A stretch of 64,000 nt of DNA, from positions 1 through 64,000 of the forward strand of contig SCTM01000096.1 in assembly GCA_004297485.1 (NCBI GenBank), given 5' to 3'. Shown here piece after piece: positions 7,778 through 17,180 of this stretch (position 1 is the first letter of the stretch; every line of letters starts with the position of its first letter). This DNA comes from Rhodospirillaceae bacterium (GTDB lineage Bacteria; Pseudomonadota; Alphaproteobacteria; Rhodospirillales; Rhodospirillaceae). The notes beneath the pieces were generated by a model. The model had not been told where the DNA came from, ran no database searches, and saw nothing but the letters and a program-made list of their open reading frames with translations. Position numbers and translations under genes: made by a program.

Positions 7778-8659
7778 TCAATGACACAGCAGAACGGGCA
7801 GCGTGGCGTGCTCCATGATGTAGCCGGTGACGCTGCCGAAGATCAGCTGGCGCAATTTGGACCGGGTGTAAGCGCCCATCACCATCATATCGGCGCCCGC
7901 TGCGGCGGTGGCCGCCAAAAGCGAATGACCGGTTCTTCCTTCTTTGGGCAAGACCTTCGATACGACATTCACGACACCATGCCGCGTGAGAAAGACCATG
8001 AGGTCCTCTGTCGGCGCATACCACTCGTCCTCCTCGACCTGCAGGACGATCACCTGTTCGGCTGCAATCAGAAAAGGCAGAGCGGCCGTGATCGCTCGTG
8101 TCGCCTCCGCCGAACCGTTCCAGAACACCGATACGCGTGCGAACGGCCCCGTCGGCAGTGCCCCACCTTGCAGCGGCGGCGCGACCAAGACCGGCCGGCC
8201 GCTCTGCATCAACGCGGAATTCAGCGTCATAAGGGCGCCAGCGTCATTCCCTGCAGCCGGGCGACTCAGCGTAATGAGATCGGCGCGGCACGCGCGTAAT
8301 GCGACGACCTGCTCCTCGACTCCCGTATCCTCTACCCAGCTCGCGGCGAATCCGCCTGCCGCGCGCGGCGGCCCGTCGTCCCGGGGCACTTTCATCTCGG
8401 CAACCAGCTGGTCGTAGGCTTGACGCGCTTTTGCCGCCCGATGCTCAGATTCCTGTTTTGCCATCGTCATCATCTCGTCAACCATGGCGCCCGACATCGC
8501 CTCGCTGACCAGCGGCAGCGCCGCGGCCGGATCGGGCAGGACGTGGAAAGCATCGACGTGAGCATTAAATTGCCGCGCCGCGCGGAAAGCCAGGAGCAGG
8601 CTGTCATGCCCACCATTTGCGTCGCCGACAATGGCGAGAATATTAGCGATGCTGGACAT
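7778..8659 (-). CDS. Tandem-domain universal stress protein
   Basis: A 293-residue protein with two UspA-like folds. The first begins MSSIANILAIVGDANGGHDSLLLAFRAARQFNAHVDAFHVL and the second lies at about residues 150-293, ending with MMVMGAYTRSKLRQLIFGSVTGYIMEHATLPVLLCH. The G-2x-G-9x-G(S/T) ATP-binding pattern is recognisable in the second half (GAYTRSKLRQLIFGSVT). Tandem USPs of this type are common in Rhodospirillales and are usually cytosolic stress proteins. It is a single gene upstream of, and on the same strand as, a cation efflux gene (101 bp apart). The antisense ORF 7607-8299 is a shadow. Confidence 0.87.
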   Translation of the reverse strand: MSSIANILAIVGDANGGHDSLLLAFRAARQFNAHVDAFHVLPDPAAALPLVSEAMSGAMVDEMMTMAKQESEHRAAKARQAYDQLVAEMKVPRDDGPPRAAGGFAASWVEDTGVEEQVVALRACRADLITLSRPAAGNDAGALMTLNSALMQSGRPVLVAPPLQGGALPTGPFARVSVFWNGSAEATRAITAALPFLIAAEQVIVLQVEEDEWYAPTEDLMVFLTRHGVVNVVSKVLPKEGRTGHSLLAATAAAGADMMVMGAYTRSKLRQLIFGSVTGYIMEHATLPVLLCH

Positions 8660-8760
8660 GACCGACCTCCCTCACCTTCAGGCCGCCACACCGCGGGCAG
8701 CGTATCCTATGCATTATAGAACGTTTCCGCGTGCAACTTGATACGGAAAGCGATCGCCAT

Positions 8761-9687
8761 TCACGGTGCGCCGACAGGTTGATGATACTCCGCCACGCCT
8801 TCAGGGTCCTGGTGGATGATAACGTCGGCGGCCGGAAAGTCCGATTGAACCGCCGCCTCGACTTCGTCCGAGATGCGGTGCGCTTCAATAAGCGTCAAAG
8901 TTTTGTCGAGGACGATGTGCATTTGGATAAATTGCTGCACGCCGGACGATCGGGTTCGCAGCTCATGCACCCCACGCACCTTCGGATGCCGCCGTGCGGT
9001 CTCGATGATCATGCGGCGATCGGCCTCGGGCAATTCGTGGTCCATGAGAGCACTGACGGATGCATTGGCAATCCGGATCGCATTGACCAACAGGAATAGC
9101 GCGATACCGATGCCGAAGGCGGCGTCCGCCCAGGCAATGTTCAGACGAGTCGCCAGAACGAGGGCGACGATAACGCTGACGTTGAGGAGAACATCCCCGG
9201 AGTAGTGCAGCGAGTCGGCGGTGATCGCAAGCGATCCGGTTCTCTTGACGACGTACCGTTGAAACATCACCAACAGAATTGTCACGGCGATGGAAAAAAG
9301 CATCACCGCGATTCCGAGCGGCCCATCGGTCACCGGCGTCCTGTCGCCGAACCGTGAAGCCGCTTCCACGATCACCAGCACAGCAGATCCGGCCACGAAC
9401 GCAGCCTGTGTAAGACCGGAAAGCGGCTCGGCCTTGCCGTGACCGAATCGATGCTGTGCGTCCGCTGGCGTAAGTGCATGGCGAACCGCGATCATGTTGA
9501 CGGCGGATGCGAGAATATCGAGAACGGAATCCACTAAACTCGACAACAGCGCGACCGAATGGGTCTGGAAATAGGCCGCGGTTTTCACCACGACCAACAA
9601 GACAGCGCTGCCGACGGCGAGTTTCGTCGCGAAGCGCATAAGCGTTGGAGCGCGCCGGGCGTCTTGCCCGTGATCCCCTTCATACAT
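8761..9687 (-). CDS. Cation diffusion facilitator (CDF) family transporter
   Basis: About 308 residues from the ATG at 9687; the track's longer start (9885) runs deep into pdxH and is unlikely. Six membrane segments begin with TKLAVGSAVLLVVVKTAAYF. The metal-site motifs are SLVDSVLDILAS in TM2, HRFGHGKAEPL after TM3 and YSGDVLLNVSV in TM5. The C-terminal cytosolic domain contains HELRTRSSGVQQFIQMHIVLD, typical of FieF/YiiP-type Zn2+/Fe2+ proton antiporters. Substrate is inferred only from family (divalent metal). An ATG at 9774 is an alternative start but would overlap pdxH by 50 nt. Confidence 0.88.
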   Translation of the reverse strand: MYEGDHGQDARRAPTLMRFATKLAVGSAVLLVVVKTAAYFQTHSVALLSSLVDSVLDILASAVNMIAVRHALTPADAQHRFGHGKAEPLSGLTQAAFVAGSAVLVIVEAASRFGDRTPVTDGPLGIAVMLFSIAVTILLVMFQRYVVKRTGSLAITADSLHYSGDVLLNVSVIVALVLATRLNIAWADAAFGIGIALFLLVNAIRIANASVSALMDHELPEADRRMIIETARRHPKVRGVHELRTRSSGVQQFIQMHIVLDKTLTLIEAHRISDEVEAAVQSDFPAADVIIHQDPEGVAEYHQPVGAP

Positions 9688-9724
9688 CGGATGGACATAT
9701 CCAAACAAAGCGTACACCAACCAC

Positions 9725-10330
9725 TTAGGGATAGAGACGCCGCCATTGCCACCGGGCGTCGGCCGATCGCTCATACACCAGTCGGTCGTGGAGGCGGTTA
9801 GAAATATCCTGCCAGAACTCAATCGACTCCGGCCGCAACCGGTATCCGGACCATTGGTGCGGCCGAGGGACGGGCCCGCCATCATATCGCGCTTGCGCGG
9901 CCTTGAACCGCTCTAACAACGTCGCTCGCGCGGCCAAGGGCTCGGACTGGAGCGACGCCCAAGCCGCGAGTTGACTGTCGCGCGGCCGTGAATCGAAGTA
10001 GGCGTCGGCCTCGGCAACCGTGACGGCGGAAAATGGGCCTTCGATGCGAACTTGGCGGGAGAGGCTTTTCCAGTAAAGGCACAAAGCTCCGAAGGGATTT
10101 TCGGCGATTTCACGCCCCTTGCGGCTATGCGTATTCGTATAAAACACGAAACCGCTCGTGGCGAAGCCCTTCAAGAGAACCATGCGAACAGAAGGCCGAC
10201 CGTCGCGGGTCGCGGTTGCAAGGCTCATGGCCTCAGGCAAACCCGGCTCCCGCGCTGCGGCTTCAGCGAACCACTGCTGGAACAGCACGAGTGGATCGTC
10301 GGTCGGCGTGATCTGCGGCGCGGAATCCAT
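9725..10330 (-). CDS. pdxH: Pyridoxamine 5'-phosphate oxidase
   Basis: A 201-residue FMN enzyme that oxidises PNP or PMP to pyridoxal phosphate. Recognisable marks: PSVRMVLLKGF, FYTNTHSRKGREI (FMN phosphate contacts), LCLYWKSLSRQVRIEG, SxQS-type segment near the centre and the C-terminal RLHDRLVYER...WQWRRLYP that closes the substrate site. Normal length for the family. The upstream 296-bp spacer to the next divergent gene contains a single-hairpin repeat (10366-10442) and no other feature that I can support. Confidence 0.93.
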   Translation of the reverse strand: MDSAPQITPTDDPLVLFQQWFAEAAAREPGLPEAMSLATATRDGRPSVRMVLLKGFATSGFVFYTNTHSRKGREIAENPFGALCLYWKSLSRQVRIEGPFSAVTVAEADAYFDSRPRDSQLAAWASLQSEPLAARATLLERFKAAQARYDGGPVPRPHQWSGYRLRPESIEFWQDISNRLHDRLVYERSADARWQWRRLYP

Positions 10331-10365
10331 GATCTAAGGTGTGGTCCTGCTTACAAATTTGTCAA

Positions 10366-10442
10366 CTGGTGGAGCGGATTGGATATTCGCGACCCAGGTC
10401 GCCGCAAGACCGCGAAGCGAATGCTATAATCGGGCCACCAGC
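10366..10442. repeat. Single-hairpin relative of the paired-hairpin repeat
   Basis: Imperfect inverted repeat with arms CTGGTGGAGCGGATTGGATA(TTCGC) at 10366-10390 and GCGAATGCTATAATCGGGCC(ACCAG) at 10417-10441. The left arm closely matches the reverse complement of the right arm of hairpin 2 in copy A, so it belongs to the same family but lacks the second hairpin and the linker. Confidence 0.7.
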
Positions 10443-10626
10443 AGCCCTTAACAGGTACATCAGACGCCCTCTTTTCGCCACCATCGACAGGCATTATTTT
10501 GCTTGAGAGCATGATAAATGAAGGTAGGGCACGCTTGTTGCGTCAGCTCAGACGAGGACTTAATTAAGCTAACAGTTATGGTCGAGTGAGATCAGTTCGC
10601 AACTCCGTGAAACTTAAAAGCAGGTC

Positions 10627-11127
10627 ATGACCATGCGTAAAATCTCGAACATCACCTTTCTCGCAATTCCGGCTTTGGCGACGGCCCTGACCTTGTCCGG
10701 CTGCGCCAACGACGGACAGGGCGGCAAGGAGGTCGGGGGCACGCTCACGGGCGCGGCGATCGGCGGCTTCATGGGTTCACAAATCGGTGGCGGCGGTGGC
10801 GGCGGCATGGCAGCGACCGCCATTGGAACGCTGTTGGGCGCGTACATCGGAAATTCCATCGGCCGCCAACTTGACGAGGATGATCGTCGACGGATGCGCG
10901 AAGCGGAAACGCGGGCCTACAGTTCACCGCTCAATGAGCCCATTACCTGGAACAATCCCAACAATGGCAACTCCGGTTACATCACGCCGATCCGTGATGG
11001 TCACTCGGAGAGCGGCGCCTATTGCCGTGAATTCCAATCCGAGGTGGTCGTGGGCGGCCAGCGCCAGAACGCTCACGGCACCGCCTGTCGTGAGCCGGAC
11101 GGCTCGTGGCGGATTGTAAACGGCTAG
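10627..11127 (+). CDS. Glycine-zipper surface lipoprotein (17-kDa antigen / RT0821 type)
   Basis: A 166-residue lipoprotein. The signal peptide ends in the lipobox LTLSGC (Cys26). A glycine-zipper region follows (GGTLTGAAIGGFMGSQIGGGGGGGMAATAIGTLLGAYIGNSIG, about 37-78), then DEDDRRRM and a C-terminal domain with two cysteines (YCREFQ, GTACREPDGSW). This is the arrangement of the rickettsial 17-kDa antigen and RT0821/Lpp0805 family, outer-membrane lipoproteins of unknown precise role. An in-frame ATG at 10633 is an alternative start. It stands alone, with a spacer before the MscS gene. Confidence 0.85.
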   Translation: MTMRKISNITFLAIPALATALTLSGCANDGQGGKEVGGTLTGAAIGGFMGSQIGGGGGGGMAATAIGTLLGAYIGNSIGRQLDEDDRRRMREAETRAYSSPLNEPITWNNPNNGNSGYITPIRDGHSESGAYCREFQSEVVVGGQRQNAHGTACREPDGSWRIVNG

Positions 11128-11306
11128 GCTTGCCCGGCCACACAATCGAGACCCTCTCGATTGACGTTCGGCACGCATACGTCATCTTGAACCGCTGGGT
11201 ACCGGCGCTTGCGCAAGGGCCGGCCGAAGTTGCCGTGGGCGGCGCCGATGGCTACTGTGTTGCCCCAGGCTGGCGCTGATCGCGCGCAAATCGGGTAAGG
11301 GGTCGC

Positions 11307-12146
11307 ATGGACGAGCAACTCAAGACGCTCGATCAAGTCAAGCACACGCTCATCGACTTGGCCCTCAAATTCGGGCCGAGAGTGCTGGTCGCCTTCGCGT
11401 TCTTCGTCGCCGGCATTTTCGTCAGCAATTGGGTGGGCAGGCTCACCGACGGGGGACTCAAGAAGTTTCACCTCGAGCCCCCGGTGCGGCAATTGCTGGT
11501 CCGCGTTGTCCGGATCTTCGTCATCGGTCTGTTCACGATCCTGGCGGTGCAGAATCTCGGCATCGAGCTTCTGCCTTTGATAGCAGGCCTTGGCATCGCC
11601 GGAGCCGGTGTCGCCCTCGCCATGCAGGGCGTGCTTGGAAACATGGTCGCCGGACTGACGGTCATTTTCACCCGGCCGTTCAGCGTCGGCGAATATATTT
11701 CGATTACAGGCGAAGAAGGACAGGTGGAGAGCATCAGTATCTTCAATACCGTGCTCATCCATGCGGACCTGTCGCGGGTCGTCATCCCTAACCGCAAGAT
11801 CGTCGGGGAGATCCTGCACAATTACGGGCGGGTCCGGCAGCTTGAAGTCGTTGTCACCGTCGCCTACGACGCCGACCTGAACGGCGCCCTCTCGGCCCTG
11901 AGCGGCGTCCTGCGCGACAGTTCCCTGACGCTCGACGACCCGGCGCCCGTGATCGCCGTCAGTATGCTTAGGCCGTCGGCGATCGACATCGCCGTGAAAC
12001 CATGGGTGAGCGTCGCGGATTACGGCACGGCCGGAAGTGAGGTCAGAAAGGCGATCGTGGAGAAGTTCCGCAGCCAGAACATCGCCAACCCGATCCCGCT
12101 GCAGGAGGTCAGGCTTCTGGGTAACCCCGCCAGCGATCGCGGCTGA
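11307..12146 (+). CDS. Small-conductance mechanosensitive channel, MscS family
   Basis: A 279-residue inner-membrane channel. TM segments lie at about 25-45 and 65-90; the pore-lining TM3 region is IAGLGIAGAGVALAMQGVLGNMVAG, the characteristic Ala/Gly-packed helix of MscS. It is followed by the beta domain (TRPFSVGEYISITGEEGQVESI, VVIPNRKIVGEIL). Length is like E. coli MscS (286). It is expected to open on membrane tension during osmotic downshock. Preceded by GTAAGGGG as a weak ribosome site and followed by fabI on the same strand after about 170 bp. Confidence 0.92.
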   Translation: MDEQLKTLDQVKHTLIDLALKFGPRVLVAFAFFVAGIFVSNWVGRLTDGGLKKFHLEPPVRQLLVRVVRIFVIGLFTILAVQNLGIELLPLIAGLGIAGAGVALAMQGVLGNMVAGLTVIFTRPFSVGEYISITGEEGQVESISIFNTVLIHADLSRVVIPNRKIVGEILHNYGRVRQLEVVVTVAYDADLNGALSALSGVLRDSSLTLDDPAPVIAVSMLRPSAIDIAVKPWVSVADYGTAGSEVRKAIVEKFRSQNIANPIPLQEVRLLGNPASDRG

Positions 12147-12319
12147 GGCCCCCGGGCACGGCGGCGGACCAAAAGGGCGGCCTTCACCCTGGGAGCGGTC
12201 GCAACCGAGGCATCGGTCCGATCGCCCGCCTTGCCCAAAAAGCGGTTTCGTGTAGGATGCCGCAAGTTATTGGTTCCTCGACGTGTTTTCAACGATTTGC
12301 TGTTCTGGATGGCTGTGGG

Positions 12320-13159
12320 ATGGGAGAGACGCAACACCTGATGAAGGGCAAGAAGGGGCTTATCCTTGGCCTTGCCAACGACCGCTCGCTCGCATGGGGT
12401 ATCGCCCAGCATGTGGCTGCCCACGGCGCGGAGTTGGCGTTCACCTACCAAGGTGAAGCCCTGGAAAAGCGCGTCCGCCCCCTGGCGCAAAGCCTCAACT
12501 CATCCCTGATTCTACCCTGCGACGTGACCGAACCGGCCACCTTGGATGCCCTGTTCGAAGCCATCCGGACCACCTGGGGCTCGCTCGACTTCGTGCTCCA
12601 TGCCATCGCGTTCTCCGACAAGGAGGAGCTCAAAGGCCGTTACATCGACGGGATCACCCGTGAGAACTTCCTGCGCACCATGGACATTTCGTGCTTTTCG
12701 TTCACCGACATCTGCCGCCGGGCAGAACCGCTGATGGTGAATGGCGGCAGCTTGCTGACCCTGTCCTATTACGGCGCGGAACGGGTCGTCCCGCACTACA
12801 ATGTCATGGGTATCGCCAAGGCCGCGCTTGAAGCCAGCGTCCGCTATCTCGCTGCCGATATGGGTGGCAAAAATATTCGGGTGAACGCAATCTCGGCCGG
12901 TCCGATCAAGACCCTGGCCGCTTCAGGCATCGGTGATTTTCGTTATATCTTGCGTTGGAACGAACTGAATGCCCCCCTTCACCGCAACGTCACCATTGAT
13001 GACGTGGGCAAGGCCGGCCTGTACCTGCTCAGCGATCTGTCCAGCGGTGTCACCGGCGAGGTCCAACACGTCGATTGTGGATACCATCTGGTGGGAATGA
13101 TGGCGGTAGAGTCGGCGCCGGAGATCGCCGAACTGCTCTCCGGCATTGCCACGAAATAG
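12320..13159 (+). CDS. fabI: Enoyl-[acyl-carrier-protein] reductase (NADH), FabI type
   Basis: A 279-residue short-chain dehydrogenase-like enzyme that catalyses the last reduction of fatty-acid elongation. Marks: LMKGKKGLILGLANDRSLAW (FabI's modified NADH loop), the catalytic Tyr-x6-Lys in YYGAERVVPHYNVMGIAKAA, and RVNAISAGPIKTLAASGIGDF with the mobile substrate loop. I chose ATG 12320 rather than 12257 because the extra 21 residues are not family-like; ATG 12341 is also possible. It is the triclosan/diazaborine-target class. Downstream lies a paired-hairpin repeat before aroC. Confidence 0.94.
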   Translation: MGETQHLMKGKKGLILGLANDRSLAWGIAQHVAAHGAELAFTYQGEALEKRVRPLAQSLNSSLILPCDVTEPATLDALFEAIRTTWGSLDFVLHAIAFSDKEELKGRYIDGITRENFLRTMDISCFSFTDICRRAEPLMVNGGSLLTLSYYGAERVVPHYNVMGIAKAALEASVRYLAADMGGKNIRVNAISAGPIKTLAASGIGDFRYILRWNELNAPLHRNVTIDDVGKAGLYLLSDLSSGVTGEVQHVDCGYHLVGMMAVESAPEIAELLSGIATK

Positions 13160-13178
13160 CCAGGCCAGAGTGATGCCG

Positions 13179-13349
13179 CCCTTTGGTGCCCGGTATCCGA
13201 AATTCGTGGTTCGCGTCCGCAAACTGAGATACGAATTTCGGCTACCAAAGGGCACTAGCAAACATTTGAATCTAGTACCGCTTTTCGATCAGAAATTCCT
13301 GACGCGATGTGACGACCTCTATGTAGGAATTTCTGATCGGCGGGACTAG
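13179..13349. repeat. Paired-hairpin intergenic repeat, copy B
   Basis: Two tandem hairpins between fabI and aroC. Hairpin 1 has arms 13179-13207 (CCCTTTGGTGCC...CGAAATTCGT) and 13231-13253 (ACGAATTTCGGCTACCAAAG...). Hairpin 2 has arms 13272-13300 (CTAGTACCGC...) and 13325-13349 (AGGAATTTCTGATC...GACTAG). The arms differ in sequence from copy A, yet the linker ACTAGCAAACATTTGAATCT matches copy A at 18 of 20 positions and CTAG borders recur. Conserved junctions with variable, self-complementary arms suggest structure is what is maintained. Confidence 0.8.
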
Positions 13350-13378
13350 CCCGCGGCGACGGCGCAATAGAACCTGAA

Positions 13379-14467
13379 ATGTCCAGCAACACCTTCGGCA
13401 AACTTTTCCGCTTCACGACCTTCGGCGAAAGCCACGGCCCCGCCATCGGCTGTGTGGTTGACGGCGTGCCGCCACGTTTGTCCCTGAATGAAGCCGACAT
13501 TCAGGTGTGGCTGGACAAACGCAAGCCGGGCACTTCGAAATACACGACGCAACGGCGCGAACCGGACGCGGTGCGCATTCTCTCGGGTGTATTCGAGGGC
13601 ATGACCACGGGTGCGTCCATCGGCCTTCTGATCGAGAATGTCGACGCGCGGTCCAAGGATTACGCGGATATCGCCGAAAAGTTCCGACCGGGGCATGCGG
13701 ATTATGCCTATTGGAAGAAATATGGCATTCGCGACTATCGCGGCGGTGGGCGAGCCTCTGCGCGGGAAACCGCCATGCGGGTGGCCGCAGGCGCCATCGC
13801 GCGAAAAATTCTCGCGGCGCGTTTCGGTGCGCAGGTTACCGTTCGCGGTGCCCTGGTGCAGATTGGACCGCACGCCATCGACCGCGCACGGTGGGACTGG
13901 AGCGAAGTCGACCGCAATCCCTTCTTCTGCCCGGATGCGAAGGCGGCCGAGACCTGGGCCGCGTATCTGGACGAGGTCCGCAAGGCGGGGTCATCCTGCG
14001 GCGCCGTCATCGAGGTCACGGCCGAGGGTTTGCCGGCCGGACTGGGCGAGCCGATCTACGGCAAGCTTGATGCCGAAATCGCCGCCGCGCTTATGGGCAT
14101 CAACGCGGCCAAGGGCGTCGAGATCGGCGCCGGGTTTGCCGCGGCTGCGCTGAGCGGCGAAGAAAATGCCGACGAGATGCGCATGGGCAACGACGGCCAG
14201 GTGCAGTTTCTGTCCAATCGCGCCGGAGGAATTCTCGGTGGGATATCGACGGGGCAGCCGGTCGTGGCGCGGCTCGCGATTAAACCGACCAGCTCGATCC
14301 TGTCGCCGCGCCGGACCGTGGATATTCACGGACACGATACCGAAATTGTCACCAAAGGCCGCCACGACCCATGTGTGGGCATTCGTGGTGTTCCGGTCGC
14401 GGAGGCAATGGTCGCGGCGGTGCTGGCAGATCAGGCCATGCGCCACGCTGCCCAATGCGGGCCGTAA
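13379..14467 (+). CDS. aroC: Chorismate synthase
   Basis: A 362-residue enzyme that makes chorismate from EPSP with reduced FMN, the last shikimate step. Signatures: [19 protein letters not shown] at the N terminus, [45 protein letters not shown] and [20 protein letters not shown] near the C terminus. The ATG at 13379 gives the standard start [10 protein letters not shown]. It follows fabI after the paired-hairpin repeat and is upstream of sppA on the same strand (63 bp). Confidence 0.96.
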   Translation: MSSNTFGKLFRFTTFGESHGPAIGCVVDGVPPRLSLNEADIQVWLDKRKPGTSKYTTQRREPDAVRILSGVFEGMTTGASIGLLIENVDARSKDYADIAEKFRPGHADYAYWKKYGIRDYRGGGRASARETAMRVAAGAIARKILAARFGAQVTVRGALVQIGPHAIDRARWDWSEVDRNPFFCPDAKAAETWAAYLDEVRKAGSSCGAVIEVTAEGLPAGLGEPIYGKLDAEIAAALMGINAAKGVEIGAGFAAAALSGEENADEMRMGNDGQVQFLSNRAGGILGGISTGQPVVARLAIKPTSSILSPRRTVDIHGHDTEIVTKGRHDPCVGIRGVPVAEAMVAAVLADQAMRHAAQCGP

Positions 14468-14530
14468 AGCTGCGAGTCATAAAAGCGTAACGCCGCCCGT
14501 TGCGGCAACCGTGCAAACTAAGGACCTAAC

Positions 14531-16318
14531 ATGCGAAGCCTTGGCAAAATCCTGGTTGGACTTCTCGCCAGCATCGGCTTCATCGTCGTCGTGCTCATCG
14601 GTCTCGGCATCTATGCCGCCGCGCGGTGGGAAGGGACGCACGAGGCTCATCGCGCGCCGGATCGTTTTGTCCTAACGCTTGATCTGGACAAGGGTTTTGA
14701 CGAATCCCCTGACGGCACGAAACTGGCGTCGCTCAAATTCGGTCCTCACGTCACATTCCAGGACGCCGTCTTGGCATTGAAGCGCGCGAAGGACGATCCG
14801 CGCGTCATCGGCGTCGCCGCAAGCCTGAACGATCAAGCCATCGGCATCGCCAGAATTCAGGAGATCCGCGACCTGATCGGACAGATTCGCGCTGCCGGCA
14901 AACCCACGACCCTGTTTTCCGAATCCATCGGCGAAGGCACCGGTGCGATGTCGAGCTACTACCTGGCGTCGGCATTCGGCGACATTTGGGTGCAACCTTC
15001 CGGCGACGTCGGCATTGCCGGCATCGGCATCGAGCAGCCGTTCTTTAAAAAGCTTCTCGACCGCATCGGCGTGAAGGCGAGTTTCGTCAAACGCAAGGAA
15101 TACAAAAGCGCCGCCGAGAATCTAACCGACGAAAGCATGTCGCCCGCCAATCACGAGGAATTGCAGGCGCTGCTGGGCGGCTGGTTCGACCAGATGGTGA
15201 CGGGCATTGCCGGCGACCGAAAACTGACTCCTGCCGCCGTCAAGGATCTGGTCGACAAAGGACCGCTGACGGCGGCCGAGGCCAAGGACGGTGGTTTGAT
15301 CGACCATCTTGGCTATCGCGATGAGTTCGAAGCGAACTTGGGAAAAACCACCGGCGGCATGGTTCATGTACCGCTTTCAAAATATGCCCAGATGGAACCT
15401 CCCGAGGGCCGGCCGGAGCCGAAGAAGAGCATCGCCGTCATCACCGCTGTCGGGGAAATCAGCCGAGGGACAGCGGACGATAGCCCTCTCTCCAGCGACA
15501 ACGGCATCAAGTCAGCAGTTGTCGCGAAGGCAATCCGTGATGCCGTAGGAAATCAGAATGTCGCGGCCATCATCATCCGCATCGATAGCCCCGGCGGCTC
15601 TTACGTTGCCTCTGACACGATCTGGCGTGAGGTCGTCCGGGCAAAGCAGAGCAAGAAGCCCGTCATCGTGAGCATGGGCGATGTCGCGGCCTCGGGCGGT
15701 TATTTTATCGCCATGGCCGCCGACCGCATCTTCGCCGAACCGGGCACGATCACCGGCTCGATCGGCGTGCTCAGCGGCAAGATCGTTATCGGCGGTGCAT
15801 CGGATAAGCTCGATGTCCACTGGGATCGCATTACGGCCGGCGAGTCGGCCGGTCTTTACAGTTCGACCACCGACTTCACGCCCAAGCAGCTTGCGCGCCT
15901 CAACGAAGTCATGGATACGGTCTACACCGATTTCACCACGAAAGCCGCGCAGGGGCGCAAGGTCGACGTGGAGACGCTGGAAAAATCCGCGCACGGCCGG
16001 GTCTGGAGCGGTGCCGATGCGCTCAAGGTTGGTTTGGTCGATGAGCTGGGCGGATTTGCCCAGGCTCTCGACTATACCAAGACACAGATTGGCCTGAAGC
16101 CAAGTGATACCGTGTGGCTGCTGTCTTACCCACCGGCGGAAGATCCCTGGGAGAAATTGCTCAAGACCTTGAGCGATGGCGACGTCCCATCCGATATTTT
16201 CACAATGATGCGGTCGGCCGCGGAGATCGGTCGCGTGCTTGCCCCGGCCGAAGGGATTCTGGCGGGCACCAGCACCCACGGTCCCCAACTGCAGATGGCG
16301 CCGGTGATCGTGAACTGA
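14531..16318 (+). CDS. sppA: Signal peptide peptidase SppA, 67K type
   Basis: A 595-residue membrane-anchored serine peptidase with one N-terminal TM (LVGLLASIGFIVVVLIGLGIYAAA) and two S49 domains, as in E. coli SppA. The general-base Lys is in the first domain (FVKRKEYKSAAENLT) and the nucleophile Ser in the second (GDVAASGGYFIAMAADRIFA). It degrades cleaved signal peptides in the membrane. The stop overlaps the next gene as TGATG, implying translational coupling to the PCMT-like methyltransferase. Confidence 0.93.
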   Translation: MRSLGKILVGLLASIGFIVVVLIGLGIYAAARWEGTHEAHRAPDRFVLTLDLDKGFDESPDGTKLASLKFGPHVTFQDAVLALKRAKDDPRVIGVAASLNDQAIGIARIQEIRDLIGQIRAAGKPTTLFSESIGEGTGAMSSYYLASAFGDIWVQPSGDVGIAGIGIEQPFFKKLLDRIGVKASFVKRKEYKSAAENLTDESMSPANHEELQALLGGWFDQMVTGIAGDRKLTPAAVKDLVDKGPLTAAEAKDGGLIDHLGYRDEFEANLGKTTGGMVHVPLSKYAQMEPPEGRPEPKKSIAVITAVGEISRGTADDSPLSSDNGIKSAVVAKAIRDAVGNQNVAAIIIRIDSPGGSYVASDTIWREVVRAKQSKKPVIVSMGDVAASGGYFIAMAADRIFAEPGTITGSIGVLSGKIVIGGASDKLDVHWDRITAGESAGLYSSTTDFTPKQLARLNEVMDTVYTDFTTKAAQGRKVDVETLEKSAHGRVWSGADALKVGLVDELGGFAQALDYTKTQIGLKPSDTVWLLSYPPAEDPWEKLLKTLSDGDVPSDIFTMMRSAAEIGRVLAPAEGILAGTSTHGPQLQMAPVIVN

Positions 16319-17172
16319 TGACGCCAGCGGAAATTCGTCGCGCCTTGTACGCCCGGGCCATCATGGCGCGGGCGGGAGCGGACAACGCCGCATTGGAGCA
16401 GGCCTTCGCCGCCGTGGGGCGGGAACAGTTCGCGGGGCCGGGACCTTGGCATATTTGGACGCCCCAGGGTTACGCTCTCACCGCGTCAAATGATCCGGAA
16501 GCGCTCTATCACGATGTCGTCGTCGCCCTCGACAAGGACAAGGGTATCAACATCGGCGAGCCCTCGTATCATGCTCGCTGCCTCAATGCGCTCATGGTTC
16601 GGCGCGGGGAGACGGCGGTGCACATCGGCGGCGGGGTCGGTTATTACACGGCCATTCTCTCTGAACTGGTGGGACCCACCGGTGCCGTCGTGTCATTTGA
16701 AATCGAGCCGTCGCTCGTCGCCCGTGCCCGCCCGAATCTCACGGCCCGCAGCAACGTGGAGGTTCGCCTGCAATCGGGGAGCGACGGTCCGTTGCCCAAC
16801 GCCGACGTCATCTATGTCAATGCCGGCGCAACTTATCCTCCTCGGACATGGCTTGAGGCCTTGCGTCCCGGTGGACGGCTGATGTTCCCTCTCACCGGCA
16901 CCAACGGCAATGGCGGGATGCTTCGGATCGAGCGCGGCGAAACCGCGTGGGACGCGAGATTTATCTGTCTGGTGGGGTTTTTCCCGTGCGTCGGCACCCG
17001 CGACACCGCCCTCGCCGCGCGGCTTGAAACCGCCTTCGACACACCGCAATGGTGGGGCGTGCAATCCTTGCATCTGGGCGACAGGCCGCCGGACGACTCG
17101 TGCTGGCTCGCGGGTGACGGATGGTGGCTGTCCACGCGCGGCGGCCCACCGGCACATCCGGGACCTTGCTGA
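16318..17172 (+). CDS. PCMT-like SAM-dependent methyltransferase
   Basis: A 284-residue protein starting at the ATG that overlaps the sppA stop (TGATG). It resembles protein-L-isoaspartate O-methyltransferase in order: an N-terminal helical region, PSYHARCLNALMVRRGETAVHIGGGVGYYTA with the SAM-binding loop (usual GxGxG written here as GGGVG), then VVSFEIEPSLVARA. The C-terminal ~90 residues are not typical of Pcm. It may be a true isoaspartate repair enzyme or a modifying enzyme working with the unknown protein encoded 8 bp downstream. The family is clear; the substrate is not. Confidence 0.72.
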   Translation: MTPAEIRRALYARAIMARAGADNAALEQAFAAVGREQFAGPGPWHIWTPQGYALTASNDPEALYHDVVVALDKDKGINIGEPSYHARCLNALMVRRGETAVHIGGGVGYYTAILSELVGPTGAVVSFEIEPSLVARARPNLTARSNVEVRLQSGSDGPLPNADVIYVNAGATYPPRTWLEALRPGGRLMFPLTGTNGNGGMLRIERGETAWDARFICLVGFFPCVGTRDTALAARLETAFDTPQWWGVQSLHLGDRPPDDSCWLAGDGWWLSTRGGPPAHPGPC

Positions 17173-17180
17173 CACGCACC

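Noticed and set aside
7607-8299. 230-residue plus-strand ORF overlapping the universal stress gene
   Set aside because: Antisense shadow of the second USP domain with a low-complexity Arg/His-rich sequence.
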